From the NCBI GenBank assembly GCA_018401695.1, contig JAGYKD010000003.1:124001-188000 (forward strand): a stretch of DNA of 64,000 nt, read 5' to 3'. This stretch comes from Flavobacteriales bacterium (lineage in GTDB: Bacteria; Bacteroidota; Bacteroidia; CAIKAF01). The position numbers were made by a program, and so were the translations under genes. Positions 28,013-37,707 of this stretch are shown here, one piece after another (position 1 is the stretch's first letter; every line of letters begins with the position of its first letter). The notes beneath the pieces were generated by a model. It searched no databases, was not told the origin of the DNA, and saw only the letters and a list, made by a program, of their open reading frames with translations.

Positions 28013-31000
28013 ATGAACCGCATGCCAATCCGAATCCTAGTAATTAGTTTAATGTGTGTAAGTGCTTCAAATCTTTGGAGCCAATCTGCTCCTACGGTTT
28101 CAGCGTCTAATTTAACGGTTTGTCCCGGGGAGTCAGTAACCTTAACTGCAAGCGGTGCTCAGGGTCCTGTTTCTTGGTTTGCCGCACAGTGCAATAGCGT
28201 AGTTATTGGTACCGGCAATTCCATTGTGGTTAATCCCACGCAAACTACCACCTACTACGCAAATTATTTATTTAATAACCAGCCTAGCCCTTGCGGAAGC
28301 ATTCAAATAACGACCAGTTCAGCTCCAACCGCTCCGCAGGCCTCCGGTGCTAGTGTTTGCGGACAAGGGTCGGTTACCCTTACAGCTTCGGGCGCCCCCA
28401 ATGGCTATGCCTGGTATACTTCGGCTACAGGAGGGGCTCCTTTTTCTACCAATAACAGCATTACCACCCCCAACCTGACCAATACTACTACCTATTATGT
28501 GGCTCAAATTGGCCAGCCCAGCCAAGGAGGAAGTCAAAGTTTTAATTTTACAGGAAGTGTCCAGAACTTTACCGTACCTGCAGGTGTAAACCAGATAACG
28601 GTAGATGCACGTGGGGCAGGTGGAGCATCGGAAAGTTCAGTGCAAGGGGGGGCAGGAGGTAGAATGGTGGCCACCATTTCTGTAACTCCCGGAGCTTCCT
28701 ATCAAGTGATTGTTGGTGGAGCAGGACAACAATCCAGCTACAACCGTTCCGCCGGTGGTGGAGGCGGTTTCTCCGGATTGCTTCAAAACGGAAACCACAT
28801 CGTATCCGCCGGAGGTGGAGGAGGAGCAGGTGGCTCTAGCGGTGGAGGAAATGGAGGTAATGGCGGTGGTGGAAACGGCAGCAACGGAGGTTGTGGTTCC
28901 GGTGGTCAAGGGGGCGTTGGTCCCCAAGGCGGCGGTGCCGGCGGCTCCGGATTTAGTAACGGCGCTTCCGGAAACTCAAACGGAGGAGGAAACGGAGGAA
29001 ATGGTGGCAGCAACTGGGCCGCTGGTGGCGGTGGCGGTGGTTTTGGAACCGCTTTTGGTAATGGGGGACAACAAGCCCAGGTTAGTGGCTCCGGCGGACG
29101 CGGCGGATTCGGTGGCGGCGGCGGCGGCGGTGGCGGCGGCTGGGGAAGCACCAATGCCCGAATTTCTGCAGGCGGCGGCGGCGGTGGCGGCCACAAAGGC
29201 GGGGCCGGTGGCAGCATTCCTTCCAATTGCGGCAACTCCGGTGGCGGAGGTGGTGGCGGAGGTTCTAATTTTGCCACAAACGGAGCCAATGTAAGTCAGA
29301 ATATTACCGGTGGGGGGGCTTCTCAAAACCAAAATGGTCAGGTGACCATCACATGGCCCGGTGCACCCGGCTGCGCAAGCCTTAGGACGCCTGTGGTGGT
29401 AACCGTAAACCAATTCCCCGATGCCAGTATTTTGGGACTTGGGGCAAATTATTGCAGCAGCGACCCTTCGGTTTTACTTAGTTCTCCAAGCTCCGGCGGA
29501 TCCTGGTCAGGGCCCGGGGTTAGTGGCAACAATACTGCCCAGTTTGATCCCACAGTAGCCGGCGTAGGAACCCATCAGATCATTCACCAGGTTTCAGTAA
29601 ACAACTGTTCTTCGGCAGATACGGCTGTTGTGCAGGTAACTCAAGGACCCGATGCCCTTATCCAGGGATCCGATACCGTTTGTGTTGGACAAAGCAATGT
29701 TCAATTTTCCGTTGGCACGCCAGGGGGAGTTTGGTCCGGAACCAACATCAACCAAAATGGGCAAATGAACTTGGTCGGGCTAAATTCCGGAAGTTTTCAA
29801 ACCACTTATTCGGTGGTTCTCAATGGTTGTTTGGGTGCAGATACCCTAATTTTGACCTTGTTGGATACACCCAATGTGAGCATATCGCTTCCAAATACGG
29901 TTTGCAGCAATCAAGGCAACCTTAATTTGCAAGCCAATTTTCCGGGTGGATCTTGGACAGGAGGAGCTATATTGGACTCAACCCTAGGTTTATTTGACCC
30001 TTCTTTAGGAGTAAATGACCCCATTGTCACCTATACCCTTAGTCAAAACGGTTGCGTAGGTCAGACCACGGCATCTGTTCAAGTGCAAACTGCGCCTCAA
30101 GCAGTCTTGGCCCCAATGACCCCGGGCTTGGTTTGCAAAGGCACAAATTTTCAATTTAATGCTTCCGGAGGTCAAAGTTTTCAATGGTTGTATGGTGGAC
30201 AGATTATTCCGAACCAAACAGGGGCAACTTTAAGTCCACAGAACTCCGGAAATTATGGTATAGTGGTAGTGGATGGATTTGGCTGTAGGGATACCATGAA
30301 TGCAGGTTATCTTACTTTATTGGAAAGCCCCCAACTAAACGCATTGTCTGCCAATACGGTTTGCGATGGAGAAACGGTGCAGTTTGCACACAGCCAACAG
30401 GTGAACAGTTCCCAAGGTGCAGTAATTACAGGCTTTAATTGGGATTTTGGAGATCAGAATATGGGGCAAGGAAATCAAACGCAACATGTATACAGTCAAC
30501 CGGGAAGTTACCAAGCGCAATTGGTGATTACCACCAATCAAGGATGTTCGGACAGCTCCACCGTGCAGGTTCAGGTAAACCCCAATCCGCAAATTTCACC
30601 CATGGTATTGCCGGATGTCTGTTTTGGAAATGCCGTATCCTTTAATCCCAATGTGAGTTTATCCAATGTTAATCAAGCCCAAATCACCGGCTACACCTGG
30701 GATTTTGGAGACAGCAATGGAAGTAGTCAATCCAATCCGCAGCACCTGTATGCAGGCCCCGGTGTTTACCAAGGTTACTTATTGGTTCAAACCAATCATG
30801 GTTGCCAAGACTCACTTGCTTTTAACCAACAAGTATTAAGTAACCCTCAATTGGATTCTTTGGTGCTTGAGTCCGGATGTGCATTGAGTCTTTTAGCTTT
30901 TCAAGCTTTTGGAAGTCCCGGAAGCGGTGGAGGTCTTTCCGGAACCTGGGATTTTGGCGATGGGAACAGTGGGCTTGGGCCCAACGTTCAACATAATTAC

Positions 31001-32113
31001 CAACAGAGCGGGAATTACCAAGTCAGCTATGTGGTTCAAGACCCCTCGGGCTGTGCAGATACCTTAAGCCAAACGGTTCAAGTACTTGAAAAGCCGGAAA
31101 TTTTAGGCCTTCCGGTTCCAGGCCTTTGCAGCCAGGTTTCATGGAATCCTCAGCCAAACATTATTTTTTCGGGTTCCGGTGGAGCGTTTTTGCAAGACTA
31201 CCGCTGGAACTTTGGCGATGGAAATCAGGCAAATGGTGCTAGCCCTACGCATAGCTATTTATCCGCCGGAACTTACCCTTTGAGTTTGATTGTAGAAAGT
31301 AATCAAGGATGCGGAGATACCCTTTTTGCAGCCATTACGGTGCATCCAACACCCACCATTAACGTCCAAGTTTCGGATCTATGCGACGGGGAGCCTGTTT
31401 CTTGGGTAAACAACAGTAGCGTAACCGGAGGCGGTCAAATCAATACGCATGCTTGGGATTTGGGCGATGGTTCAAACAGCAACTTGTCTGTTCCTCAACA
31501 TACCTATGCCGGACCCGGAATGTACACCGTTAGTTATCAAGTTAGTTCAGACCAAGGCTGCACTAGTGCGGCTCAGTGGGATATTGAAGTAAGAGACTTG
31601 CCGCCAAGTACCTTTAACGCTACTTCTCAGGGTGGCTTAACGGTAGAGTTTTTGCCCGACCAAATTGACCCGTACAATACTTATTCTTGGACATTTGGAG
31701 ACGGGACAACCTCATTACAATTAGGACCTTTAAAGACTTATGGAGCCGCTGGGGCATATACCGTTTGCCTAACGGTAGTGGATAGTTTTTGTGTATCTGA
31801 AACTTGCCAAATGGTAGATATCGGAAATACAGGATTGGACCAATCAGGTGGTGTTGAAAACCTAAAGGTATATCCCAATCCCTTTGGGGAGCACCTAAAC
31901 ATTGCCTGGAGTGCTTTGGAACCCGGTCAAATGGATTGGCTTATTGTAGACTTGCAAGGCCGGATTGTAGCCATGGGTGAGGAGGCTATTGAGGGTGCAG
32001 AAACTGCCGTTATACTTGATAAACTGCCCCATTTAGCTTCCGGAATATACACGCTTGAACTAAGGCAAGGGAAGCATAAAATAAGGCTCAAAATCAATAG
32101 AAAAAGCCCATAA
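28013..32113 (+). CDS. Giant secreted protein with ALK-like glycine-rich domain, PKD repeats and T9SS type A tail
   Basis: 1,366 residues; signal peptide MNRMPIRILVISLMCVSASN. Two Ig-like segments come first (VCPGESVTLTASGA; VCGQGSVTLTASGA). Next is FNFTGSVQNFTVPAGVNQIT, which opens a glycine-rich domain (about residues 175-455) packed with GGGGG, GGNGG and GGSG runs. This layout recalls the glycine-rich domain of animal ALK/LTK receptors, which folds into polyglycine helices. Three domains with a GGSWSG/GGVWSG motif follow (about 470-700), then six PKD-like domains (FNWDFGDQN, YTWDFGDSN, GTWDFGDGN, YRWNFGDGN, HAWDLGDGS, YSWTFGDGT). The last 85 residues (KVYPNPFGEHLNIAW ... LASGIYTLEL) are a Por/type A sorting tail, unlike the type B tails elsewhere in the window. 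Predicted T9SS-exported surface adhesin. Confidence 0.88.
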   Translation: MNRMPIRILVISLMCVSASNLWSQSAPTVSASNLTVCPGESVTLTASGAQGPVSWFAAQCNSVVIGTGNSIVVNPTQTTTYYANYLFNNQPSPCGSIQITTSSAPTAPQASGASVCGQGSVTLTASGAPNGYAWYTSATGGAPFSTNNSITTPNLTNTTTYYVAQIGQPSQGGSQSFNFTGSVQNFTVPAGVNQITVDARGAGGASESSVQGGAGGRMVATISVTPGASYQVIVGGAGQQSSYNRSAGGGGGFSGLLQNGNHIVSAGGGGGAGGSSGGGNGGNGGGGNGSNGGCGSGGQGGVGPQGGGAGGSGFSNGASGNSNGGGNGGNGGSNWAAGGGGGGFGTAFGNGGQQAQVSGSGGRGGFGGGGGGGGGGWGSTNARISAGGGGGGGHKGGAGGSIPSNCGNSGGGGGGGGSNFATNGANVSQNITGGGASQNQNGQVTITWPGAPGCASLRTPVVVTVNQFPDASILGLGANYCSSDPSVLLSSPSSGGSWSGPGVSGNNTAQFDPTVAGVGTHQIIHQVSVNNCSSADTAVVQVTQGPDALIQGSDTVCVGQSNVQFSVGTPGGVWSGTNINQNGQMNLVGLNSGSFQTTYSVVLNGCLGADTLILTLLDTPNVSISLPNTVCSNQGNLNLQANFPGGSWTGGAILDSTLGLFDPSLGVNDPIVTYTLSQNGCVGQTTASVQVQTAPQAVLAPMTPGLVCKGTNFQFNASGGQSFQWLYGGQIIPNQTGATLSPQNSGNYGIVVVDGFGCRDTMNAGYLTLLESPQLNALSANTVCDGETVQFAHSQQVNSSQGAVITGFNWDFGDQNMGQGNQTQHVYSQPGSYQAQLVITTNQGCSDSSTVQVQVNPNPQISPMVLPDVCFGNAVSFNPNVSLSNVNQAQITGYTWDFGDSNGSSQSNPQHLYAGPGVYQGYLLVQTNHGCQDSLAFNQQVLSNPQLDSLVLESGCALSLLAFQAFGSPGSGGGLSGTWDFGDGNSGLGPNVQHNYQQSGNYQVSYVVQDPSGCADTLSQTVQVLEKPEILGLPVPGLCSQVSWNPQPNIIFSGSGGAFLQDYRWNFGDGNQANGASPTHSYLSAGTYPLSLIVESNQGCGDTLFAAITVHPTPTINVQVSDLCDGEPVSWVNNSSVTGGGQINTHAWDLGDGSNSNLSVPQHTYAGPGMYTVSYQVSSDQGCTSAAQWDIEVRDLPPSTFNATSQGGLTVEFLPDQIDPYNTYSWTFGDGTTSLQLGPLKTYGAAGAYTVCLTVVDSFCVSETCQMVDIGNTGLDQSGGVENLKVYPNPFGEHLNIAWSALEPGQMDWLIVDLQGRIVAMGEEAIEGAETAVILDKLPHLASGIYTLELRQGKHKIRLKINRKSP

Positions 32114-32115
32114 TT

Positions 32116-32259
32116 AGACCGCGTTGACGCGTTGCTATTCTGGCGGCGATCCTGTCCTGACTGCCGCGTCAGCGGCCTTTCGATTTGTCCGTGCCTTAAT
32201 TTGCACCGACGCTACGGTCGGCATTAAAAAACCTTGAAAACACAACACGTCAACGGTCT
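32116..32259 (+). repeat. Inverted-repeat-ended intergenic element, family F (144 bp, best-preserved)
   Basis: Begins AGACCGCGTTGACGCG and ends ACACGTCAACGGTCT. Internal hairpins: GTCCTGACTGCCGCGTCAG and CCGACGCTACGGTCGG. It carries the shared CTATTCTGGCGGCGATCC and CGATTTGTCCGTGCC segments. Flanked on the left by CATAATT and on the right by CATAAT, a possible target duplication. It sits between convergent genes. Confidence 0.75.
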
Positions 32260-32321
32260 CATAATACTAACATGCGCGCAAGGAGGCACAAGAATATTAA
32301 CTGAAAGTATATAAATAAAGA

Positions 32322-32347
32322 TAAATCCGGTTTAAAAGCCGGATTTA
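32322..32347 (-). terminator. Probable terminator of the purB-ABC-porQ-cmk operon
   Basis: AAATCCGG and CCGGATTT form an 8-bp stem across the cmk stop codon. On the minus strand a T-rich stretch follows, but it is interrupted, so strength is uncertain. Confidence 0.55.
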
Positions 32348-33040
32348 TTGTTCAATCAAAGCATGTACTTTGTCCAAAACGAAATTCAATTGTTCTTCAG
32401 GACTCATAAAGCTGTTATCAAGAACAATGGCATCCTCGGCTTGAATTAAAGGATCTTCGGCTCTTTGCACATCGTCTTGGTCTCTTTTTCTTTGCCTTTG
32501 TTTTACTTGGTCAAGGGAGATTGGTTTTCCACGTTCTTCCAATTCTTTGAATCTTCTTAGGGCGCGCACCTCATGGTCTGCGGTCATGAAAATTTTAAGT
32601 TCTGCTTGGGGCATTACTACTGTTCCAATATCTCTACCGTCCATAATGACCCCCTTTTCCTGTACAAAAACTCTTTGGAGCACTTGGAGTTTATCGCGTA
32701 CCTGCCTCAATTTACTCACTTGACTGGCAAGGTCTGCAATTTGAATGGTGCGAATTTGGTCTCCAATGGAACGTCCATTGAGAAAAACCTTGCTTTTGTG
32801 GCTAATAGGGTCCACTCTAAACTCTACCTGTACTTGTTTGAGGTGTTCAATCAGGGCCTCGTTTACCACCTGGTCTTGTTGGTCGATCAACTGATTTTCT
32901 AGGGCATAAAGCCCAATGGCCCGGTACATGGCTCCTGTGTCGACATACCTGTACTTGAGTTTTTTTGCTAAAGACTTAGCCAAGGTGCTTTTTCCACAGG
33001 AAGAAAAGCCGTCTATGGCAATGTTTATTTTCCGCTCCAT
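32345..33040 (-). CDS. cmk: Cytidylate kinase
   Basis: 231 residues, typical length. Phosphorylates CMP/dCMP with ATP. N-terminal P-loop AIDGFSSCGKSTLAKSLA, then YVDTGAMYRAIGLYAL, the CMP-binding region, and MDGRDIGTVVMPQAELKIFMTA, all diagnostic. The RRFKELEERG and RQRKRDQDDVQRAEDPL stretches are the arginine-rich lid. It begins 44 bp after porQ on the same strand; cmk next to porQ is a recurrent arrangement in Bacteroidota. It is the last gene of a four-gene run that starts at purB. Confidence 0.96.
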   Translation of the reverse strand: MERKINIAIDGFSSCGKSTLAKSLAKKLKYRYVDTGAMYRAIGLYALENQLIDQQDQVVNEALIEHLKQVQVEFRVDPISHKSKVFLNGRSIGDQIRTIQIADLASQVSKLRQVRDKLQVLQRVFVQEKGVIMDGRDIGTVVMPQAELKIFMTADHEVRALRRFKELEERGKPISLDQVKQRQRKRDQDDVQRAEDPLIQAEDAIVLDNSFMSPEEQLNFVLDKVHALIEQ

Positions 33041-33084
33041 CCTGGGGTGTGAAAGTAATAAAAGGAGCGCTTACCCGGAAGCGT

Positions 33085-34185
33085 TCAGGGTGAATTGTCT
33101 ACGGGTTTTTTGGTTTTGGGACCGAAAAGTCCTCCCATATTTACCTGCAAGCTGAAATGGTTGGGAGAGCCAGCGGGGTGGTAATTGGCTCTGCTGTAAG
33201 AAAAGGTAAAATGCGAAATACGAATACCCAAACCAAAACTTAGGCCGGTTGCCCCTCCGGCTTGCTCCACCGCCAACTCTCCACCTCTTAGGAAATTATA
33301 ACCTAGCCTGAGGAATAAATGCTTTTTAAAGGGCATCAATTCAGCAGCAATAATAAAGTGTCGGATAAAATTTTCACCAAAGCCAATACGGTTTTCAGTG
33401 GTGTCGTTGGTTAAAGGATCTATGGTAAATCGGTTGTTGGGGTCCACATAACTAAGGTCGGGCCTTTGGAGATTGGTTGCAGTTACCATAAGTCTCAGGG
33501 GTAAATGCTCTAATTCATGAGCAAACCCTAAGGTGATTTCAAAAGGAAGGGATTCGTAAGTTCCGCTGGTGTAGGGTACAAGCATGGATCCTAAGTGGCT
33601 AAATGTAAGCGAAGTATGGGTGCGTTTGTTTTTGCTTTGGTAGGTAGCACTTAAATCTAAAGCGAGTCCGGAACTGGCATAGCTTTCGTATTGACTGAAT
33701 ATGGCTTTAAAGTTTCCGCCTAAATATAACAGGCTATCAAAAAAGGGTCTTGAATATCCAAGATAAATGGCTTGGTCGCTGGCCGAAAAGGTGCCGGTTT
33801 TCTCTCCCTGTTCATTCGCTGCGGTAAATGTTCCGTAATGGACGTATTGAATTCCGGCAAAAAAGTTGCCAATACCGGCATAAGAGCGGGCATAACCCAC
33901 GGTACCGTAACCAATCCCTGCAAAATAGCTGTTAAAGTCAACAGTAGCCTGATTATGCATAGCTTCGTTAAGCAGCGAAGGGGCCTCAAAAACCATGGCA
34001 GGGTCATTGTCGAAAACAGAAATATTGGTTCCTCCCAAGGCTTCCACACGAGCAGAAGGTGGGAGTTTTAAAAAGCTATACGCACCTGAACCTCCCAGCT
34101 GGGCATTAAGTTGCATGGCAAAGCAAAGCCATAAAAAAAGAATTCCTGGTTTAAGGAGCATGGCTCCATAACGCAAATTAGCCAT
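33085..34185 (-). CDS. porQ: Type IX secretion system protein PorQ
   Basis: 366 residues from ATG 34185 (MANLRYGAMLLKPGILFLWL...QLNAQ, signal peptide). Start codons further upstream lie inside the preceding ABC transporter gene. The mature part begins LGGSGAYSFLKLPPSARVEALGG, typical of PorQ/PorV-type outer-membrane beta-barrels. It continues with alternating beta-strand segments (FAGIGYGTVGYARSYAGIG, LFLRLGYNFLRGGELAVEQ) to an aromatic-rich end. PorQ works with PorU, PorV and PorZ in the T9SS attachment complex, which removes the sorting domain and anchors cargo to the surface. Its start overlaps the stop of the ABC gene by 8 bp, so the genes are coupled. Confidence 0.9.
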   Translation of the reverse strand: MANLRYGAMLLKPGILFLWLCFAMQLNAQLGGSGAYSFLKLPPSARVEALGGTNISVFDNDPAMVFEAPSLLNEAMHNQATVDFNSYFAGIGYGTVGYARSYAGIGNFFAGIQYVHYGTFTAANEQGEKTGTFSASDQAIYLGYSRPFFDSLLYLGGNFKAIFSQYESYASSGLALDLSATYQSKNKRTHTSLTFSHLGSMLVPYTSGTYESLPFEITLGFAHELEHLPLRLMVTATNLQRPDLSYVDPNNRFTIDPLTNDTTENRIGFGENFIRHFIIAAELMPFKKHLFLRLGYNFLRGGELAVEQAGGATGLSFGLGIRISHFTFSYSRANYHPAGSPNHFSLQVNMGGLFGPKTKKPVDNSP

Positions 34186-36013
34186 GGTTGGTATAATTTC
34201 CTGCCTTAAACTGAACATCAAAAAGTTGTCGATATTTTCCTCCCATATTCAGCAGGCTTTGGTGGTTGCCTTGTTCATGAATAATTCCGTTTTCAAGATA
34301 CACAATCTCATCGGCATGCAAAATGGTGCTTAGGCGGTGGGCAATTACCAAGCTCGTTCTGTTTTCCATAAGTTTATCCAAGGCCTGCTGGACCAATTGT
34401 TCGCTTTCGGAATCTAAAGCAGAAGTTGCCTCGTCCAAAATGAGTAAAGGGGGGTCTTTATATAGGGCGCGAGCAATGGCCAAACGTTGTTTTTGCCCAC
34501 CGCTTAAGCGGTTTCCGAGATCTCCGATGGACGTTTCATAGCCTTGCTCCAGTCCGGAAATAAAGTCGTGGGCATGTGCCATTTTTGCACATTGGATTAC
34601 CCGACCTATGTCCGGATTTGGATCTGCGTAGGCTATATTATGGGCCACAGAGTCATGAAATAAAACAGGTTGTTGTGGAACCATGCCTATGCATTTACGC
34701 AAGTCCTCCAAGGCTAAAGTCTTGATGTCGACACCATCCATTAAGACTAGTCCATTTTGTGGGTCATAAAACCTTGGTATGAGATCTGCCAAGGTAGATT
34801 TACCTCCACCGGAAGGGCCAACCAAGGCTATGGTTTTGCCTTTTTCAATGCTTAGGTTAATGTGGTTAAGTACATTCTGTTTGCCATAGGCAAAAGAAAC
34901 ATCCTTAAATTCAATTGATTTTTTGAACCCTTGAAACGGGGCGGGGTTTATTGGATTTTGAATAGGGTTTGGTTCATCCAAAACGCCCTCAATTCGATTT
35001 AAGCTGGCAACGCCCTTTTGCATATTGTAATAGGTAGTTGCAACCGCCTTAGCGGGAGAAATGACTTGAGAAAACATGGCAATGTAGGTGATAAAGGCTT
35101 TGGGGTCAAGTGCCCCATCCAACACAATATTCCCTCCAAACCACATTACTACGGCGATAACTATACTGCCAATAAACTCAGAAAGCGGTGAACTAAGGGA
35201 CCGTCGCCTAAAAATTTTATTGCCCAAGGTTAACGATTGGGCGTTTAAGGCATCGAACTTATTTTTCTGGTGTGTTTCTGCCCGAAAAGCCTTAATGATG
35301 CGTATGCCGCCCAAAGATTCCTCGGTTAAAACGTTTAAATCTGACAAAATACTTTGGCCATGAAAGGAAGCCTTTTTTAGCGTTTTGGCTACTTTCCCAA
35401 TAATTAAGGCAGAAACAGGAAGCATAGCCAGGGTAAATAAAGTGAGTTGGTAGTTCATAACGAGCATGGCTATCAAAAAAGCAAGCACGGTTATTGGGTC
35501 TTTAAGCAAAGAAACCACGGAGTTCATAATGCTCCATTCAACTTCCAAAACATCACCGGAGACTCGGGTCATAATGTCTCCTTTCTTTTGTCGTCCAAAG
35601 TAGGAGAGGGGCAGGTCCATTAAATGATGAAACGCTTGTTTTCTTAAATCATGAATTGCTCCTGAACGCAAAGGGGCAATGAGGTGAAGCGCAAAATAGT
35701 TGCATAAATTTTTAAGGAGAAACATGCCAACCAAACCCACACAAATGGTGGCCAAAAGTCCTGTTTTGGTAACGGTACCCAAGGAGGTGCCTAATTTAAA
35801 GTAAAGAATATCCAACAGGGTATTCATTTCCCAGGCAAATTCGGGTTGCGTTTGTGGGGGAGATACCTGGTCGAACAATATTTGCAAAAAGGGGATAACC
35901 ATGGTTAATGAAAGCACACTAAACAAGGTTCCCAGAAGGGTGAGAAAGGTAAAGCCAACCAAATAAGGCCAATAGGGTCGAATGTATTTAAAAAGCCGCG
36001 AAAAACCCTTCAT
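34178..36013 (-). CDS. ABC exporter (MsbA-like), transmembrane and ATPase domains in one chain
   Basis: 611 residues. An N-terminal six-helix ABC membrane domain (about residues 15-330) is followed by an ATPase domain: Walker A ALVGPSGGGKSTLADL, Q-loop MVPQQPV, signature RLSGGQKQRLAIARAL, Walker B LLILDEATSALD, and switch His in VIAHRLST. It functions as a homodimer. MsbA-type exporters flip lipid A or other amphipathic molecules across the inner membrane, but the substrate cannot be read from the sequence. Its ATG overlaps the purB stop (ATGA) and its stop overlaps porQ, so it is embedded in an operon. Confidence 0.92.
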   Translation of the reverse strand: MKGFSRLFKYIRPYWPYLVGFTFLTLLGTLFSVLSLTMVIPFLQILFDQVSPPQTQPEFAWEMNTLLDILYFKLGTSLGTVTKTGLLATICVGLVGMFLLKNLCNYFALHLIAPLRSGAIHDLRKQAFHHLMDLPLSYFGRQKKGDIMTRVSGDVLEVEWSIMNSVVSLLKDPITVLAFLIAMLVMNYQLTLFTLAMLPVSALIIGKVAKTLKKASFHGQSILSDLNVLTEESLGGIRIIKAFRAETHQKNKFDALNAQSLTLGNKIFRRRSLSSPLSEFIGSIVIAVVMWFGGNIVLDGALDPKAFITYIAMFSQVISPAKAVATTYYNMQKGVASLNRIEGVLDEPNPIQNPINPAPFQGFKKSIEFKDVSFAYGKQNVLNHINLSIEKGKTIALVGPSGGGKSTLADLIPRFYDPQNGLVLMDGVDIKTLALEDLRKCIGMVPQQPVLFHDSVAHNIAYADPNPDIGRVIQCAKMAHAHDFISGLEQGYETSIGDLGNRLSGGQKQRLAIARALYKDPPLLILDEATSALDSESEQLVQQALDKLMENRTSLVIAHRLSTILHADEIVYLENGIIHEQGNHQSLLNMGGKYRQLFDVQFKAGNYTNHG

Positions 36014-37374
36014 GGTTCCATAAGGTTCAGGCCGGTATAGTCTTTAGGTTCGAGTGCTAAGAGCCATTCCTTAGTTTCCGGGGTTAAAGGACACGCTGCG
36101 ATAAAACTCCTGAGCTTATTCAAGTCTAGCCCGCTTCCTGTGCGCGAAAAGGCTTTGAGTCTTTCGTATCCGTCGTATATACCCTCTCTCCTGAGTATGG
36201 TTTGAACCGCTTCTGCCAAAACTTCTGCATGCAATGCCAGATCCGCTCCTATTTTTTCTTCGTTGGCTTTAATTTTATTAAGTCCTTTTTGAAGGGACGA
36301 AAAGGCAATAAGCAAATGGGCGAAAGGCATGCCTAAGTTCCTAAGCACTGTACTGTCGGTTAAATCGCGTTGGAGACGGCTAATGGGAAGCTTTTGCGGA
36401 AAAAACTCCAACATTTGAATGGCCCATAAAAGGTTCCCTTCGGCATTTTCGAAATCTATTGGGTTTACTTTGTGAGGCATGGCCGAGGAGCCTACCTCTC
36501 CTTCTACTACTTGTTGTTTAAAGTAATCCATGGAAATATACTGCCAAACATCTCGGGCAAAATCCACAAGAATGACGGCAATTCGTTTCCACGCATCACA
36601 AAAAGCTGCCAACATATCGTAATGCTCGATTTGTGTAGTGAATTGCTGCCTATTTAAACCTAAGTCTTTGAGGCAGAATTGATTCATTTCTTTATCCCAA
36701 GCAATTTGGGGATACGCAATATGGTGGGCATTCAGATTGCCTGTGGCTCCGCCTAGCTTGCACTGGAAGGGAATGGTTTTTAGCAATACCCATTGGTCTT
36801 GCAATCGTTCTACAAATACCATCCATTCTTTTCCCAAACGCGTAGGACTGGCTGCTTGGCCGTGGGTACGGGCCAACATGGGAATGTTTTTCAGCGCAAA
36901 AGCTTGGGCTTGCAGGGTTTTTAAAAGCGCTTCAAAGCGTGGGCTAAGTTCTTGAAGAAAGAAGTCTTTTAAAGCCAAAGGTACTGCCGTATTGTTGATG
37001 TCTTGGGAAGTAAGCCCAAAGTGAATGAATGCCAATTGTTGCTCTTGGAAACCTAAGTCTTGTAAAACTTCCCGCATAAAATATTCCACGGCTTTTACAT
37101 CGTGGTTGGTTGTTTTTTCTAAGTGCTTTACTCTTAGGCAATCCTCTTGTGAAATAGACAACAGTCGTTGTTTAATTTTTTGTAGATCCAGGGGAGAAAA
37201 GGAGGGGCCCTTGGGCAGTTGCAATTGGTTTAAATGCAACAAATACAACGTTTCTACCTTAATTCGATACCGAATAAGTGCAGCTTCAGAAAAATAAGCA
37301 GCAGCAGCTTGGGTGGTAGATGCATATCGACCATCGACCGGAGAAATGGCATGCAAGGCGTGTAGCTCATTCAT
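36010..37374 (-). CDS. purB: Adenylosuccinate lyase
   Basis: 454 residues, the longer (E. coli-like) form of the family. Catalyses two steps of purine synthesis (SAICAR to AICAR; adenylosuccinate to AMP). Starts MNELHALHAISPVDGRYAS. Family hallmarks include TSQDINNTA, MLARTHGQAASPTRLGKE and the fumarase/lyase signature GSSAMPHKVNPIDFENAEGN. First gene of the minus-strand run purB - ABC exporter - porQ - cmk, with 4-bp and 8-bp overlaps between the first three. Together with guaA and pyrG the window carries several nucleotide-synthesis genes, but not as a pathway cluster. Confidence 0.96.
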   Translation of the reverse strand: MNELHALHAISPVDGRYASTTQAAAAYFSEAALIRYRIKVETLYLLHLNQLQLPKGPSFSPLDLQKIKQRLLSISQEDCLRVKHLEKTTNHDVKAVEYFMREVLQDLGFQEQQLAFIHFGLTSQDINNTAVPLALKDFFLQELSPRFEALLKTLQAQAFALKNIPMLARTHGQAASPTRLGKEWMVFVERLQDQWVLLKTIPFQCKLGGATGNLNAHHIAYPQIAWDKEMNQFCLKDLGLNRQQFTTQIEHYDMLAAFCDAWKRIAVILVDFARDVWQYISMDYFKQQVVEGEVGSSAMPHKVNPIDFENAEGNLLWAIQMLEFFPQKLPISRLQRDLTDSTVLRNLGMPFAHLLIAFSSLQKGLNKIKANEEKIGADLALHAEVLAEAVQTILRREGIYDGYERLKAFSRTGSGLDLNKLRSFIAACPLTPETKEWLLALEPKDYTGLNLMEP

Positions 37375-37496
37375 GGACTTAACGGTATGCGGGCGAAGTT
37401 ACGCAAGATTATGCAAGGTTGTTTGATTTAAGCGCATAAAGCCATGCTAAATAAGGGCTAGAAAAGGGGAGACAGATGTTCATTGGAAGGTGATAT

Positions 37497-37641
37497 GCCG
37501 CCCGGATGGAGTGGGGTAGCCTAACGAAGCCGAAGGGTTGGCGACTGCCGAGCTGAGGATGCGGCGCGCAGCAAGCACCCGGAAGCCGGCAAGCGCCCCC
37601 TGAGGTGAGTTAGCTACCCGCGAGAGCCGGAAATGCGGCCC
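37497..37641 (+). repeat. GC-rich structured intergenic element, family E (+ orientation)
   Basis: Outer stem GCCGC/GCGGC instead of GCGCC/GGCGC, a compensatory change. 5' motif CCCGGATGGAG, inner stem GGGTAGCCTAAC with GTTAGCTACCC, apex GAGCTGAGGATGCGGCG, and 3' motif GAGAGCCGGAAATGCGGC. It lies in the divergent purB-uvrA gap (37375-37768). Confidence 0.78.
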
Positions 37642-37707
37642 AAAACCATGCCTTAAAACAAAGTACACCAAAATGAGTTTCCTTAGCGTAAACACATTTA
37701 ACCGAGG

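Noticed and set aside
28906-29289. Minus-strand frame encoding a proline-rich, collagen-like product
   Set aside because: It is the reverse complement of the GGn-rich glycine domain; poly-Pro is the automatic antisense of poly-Gly codons.
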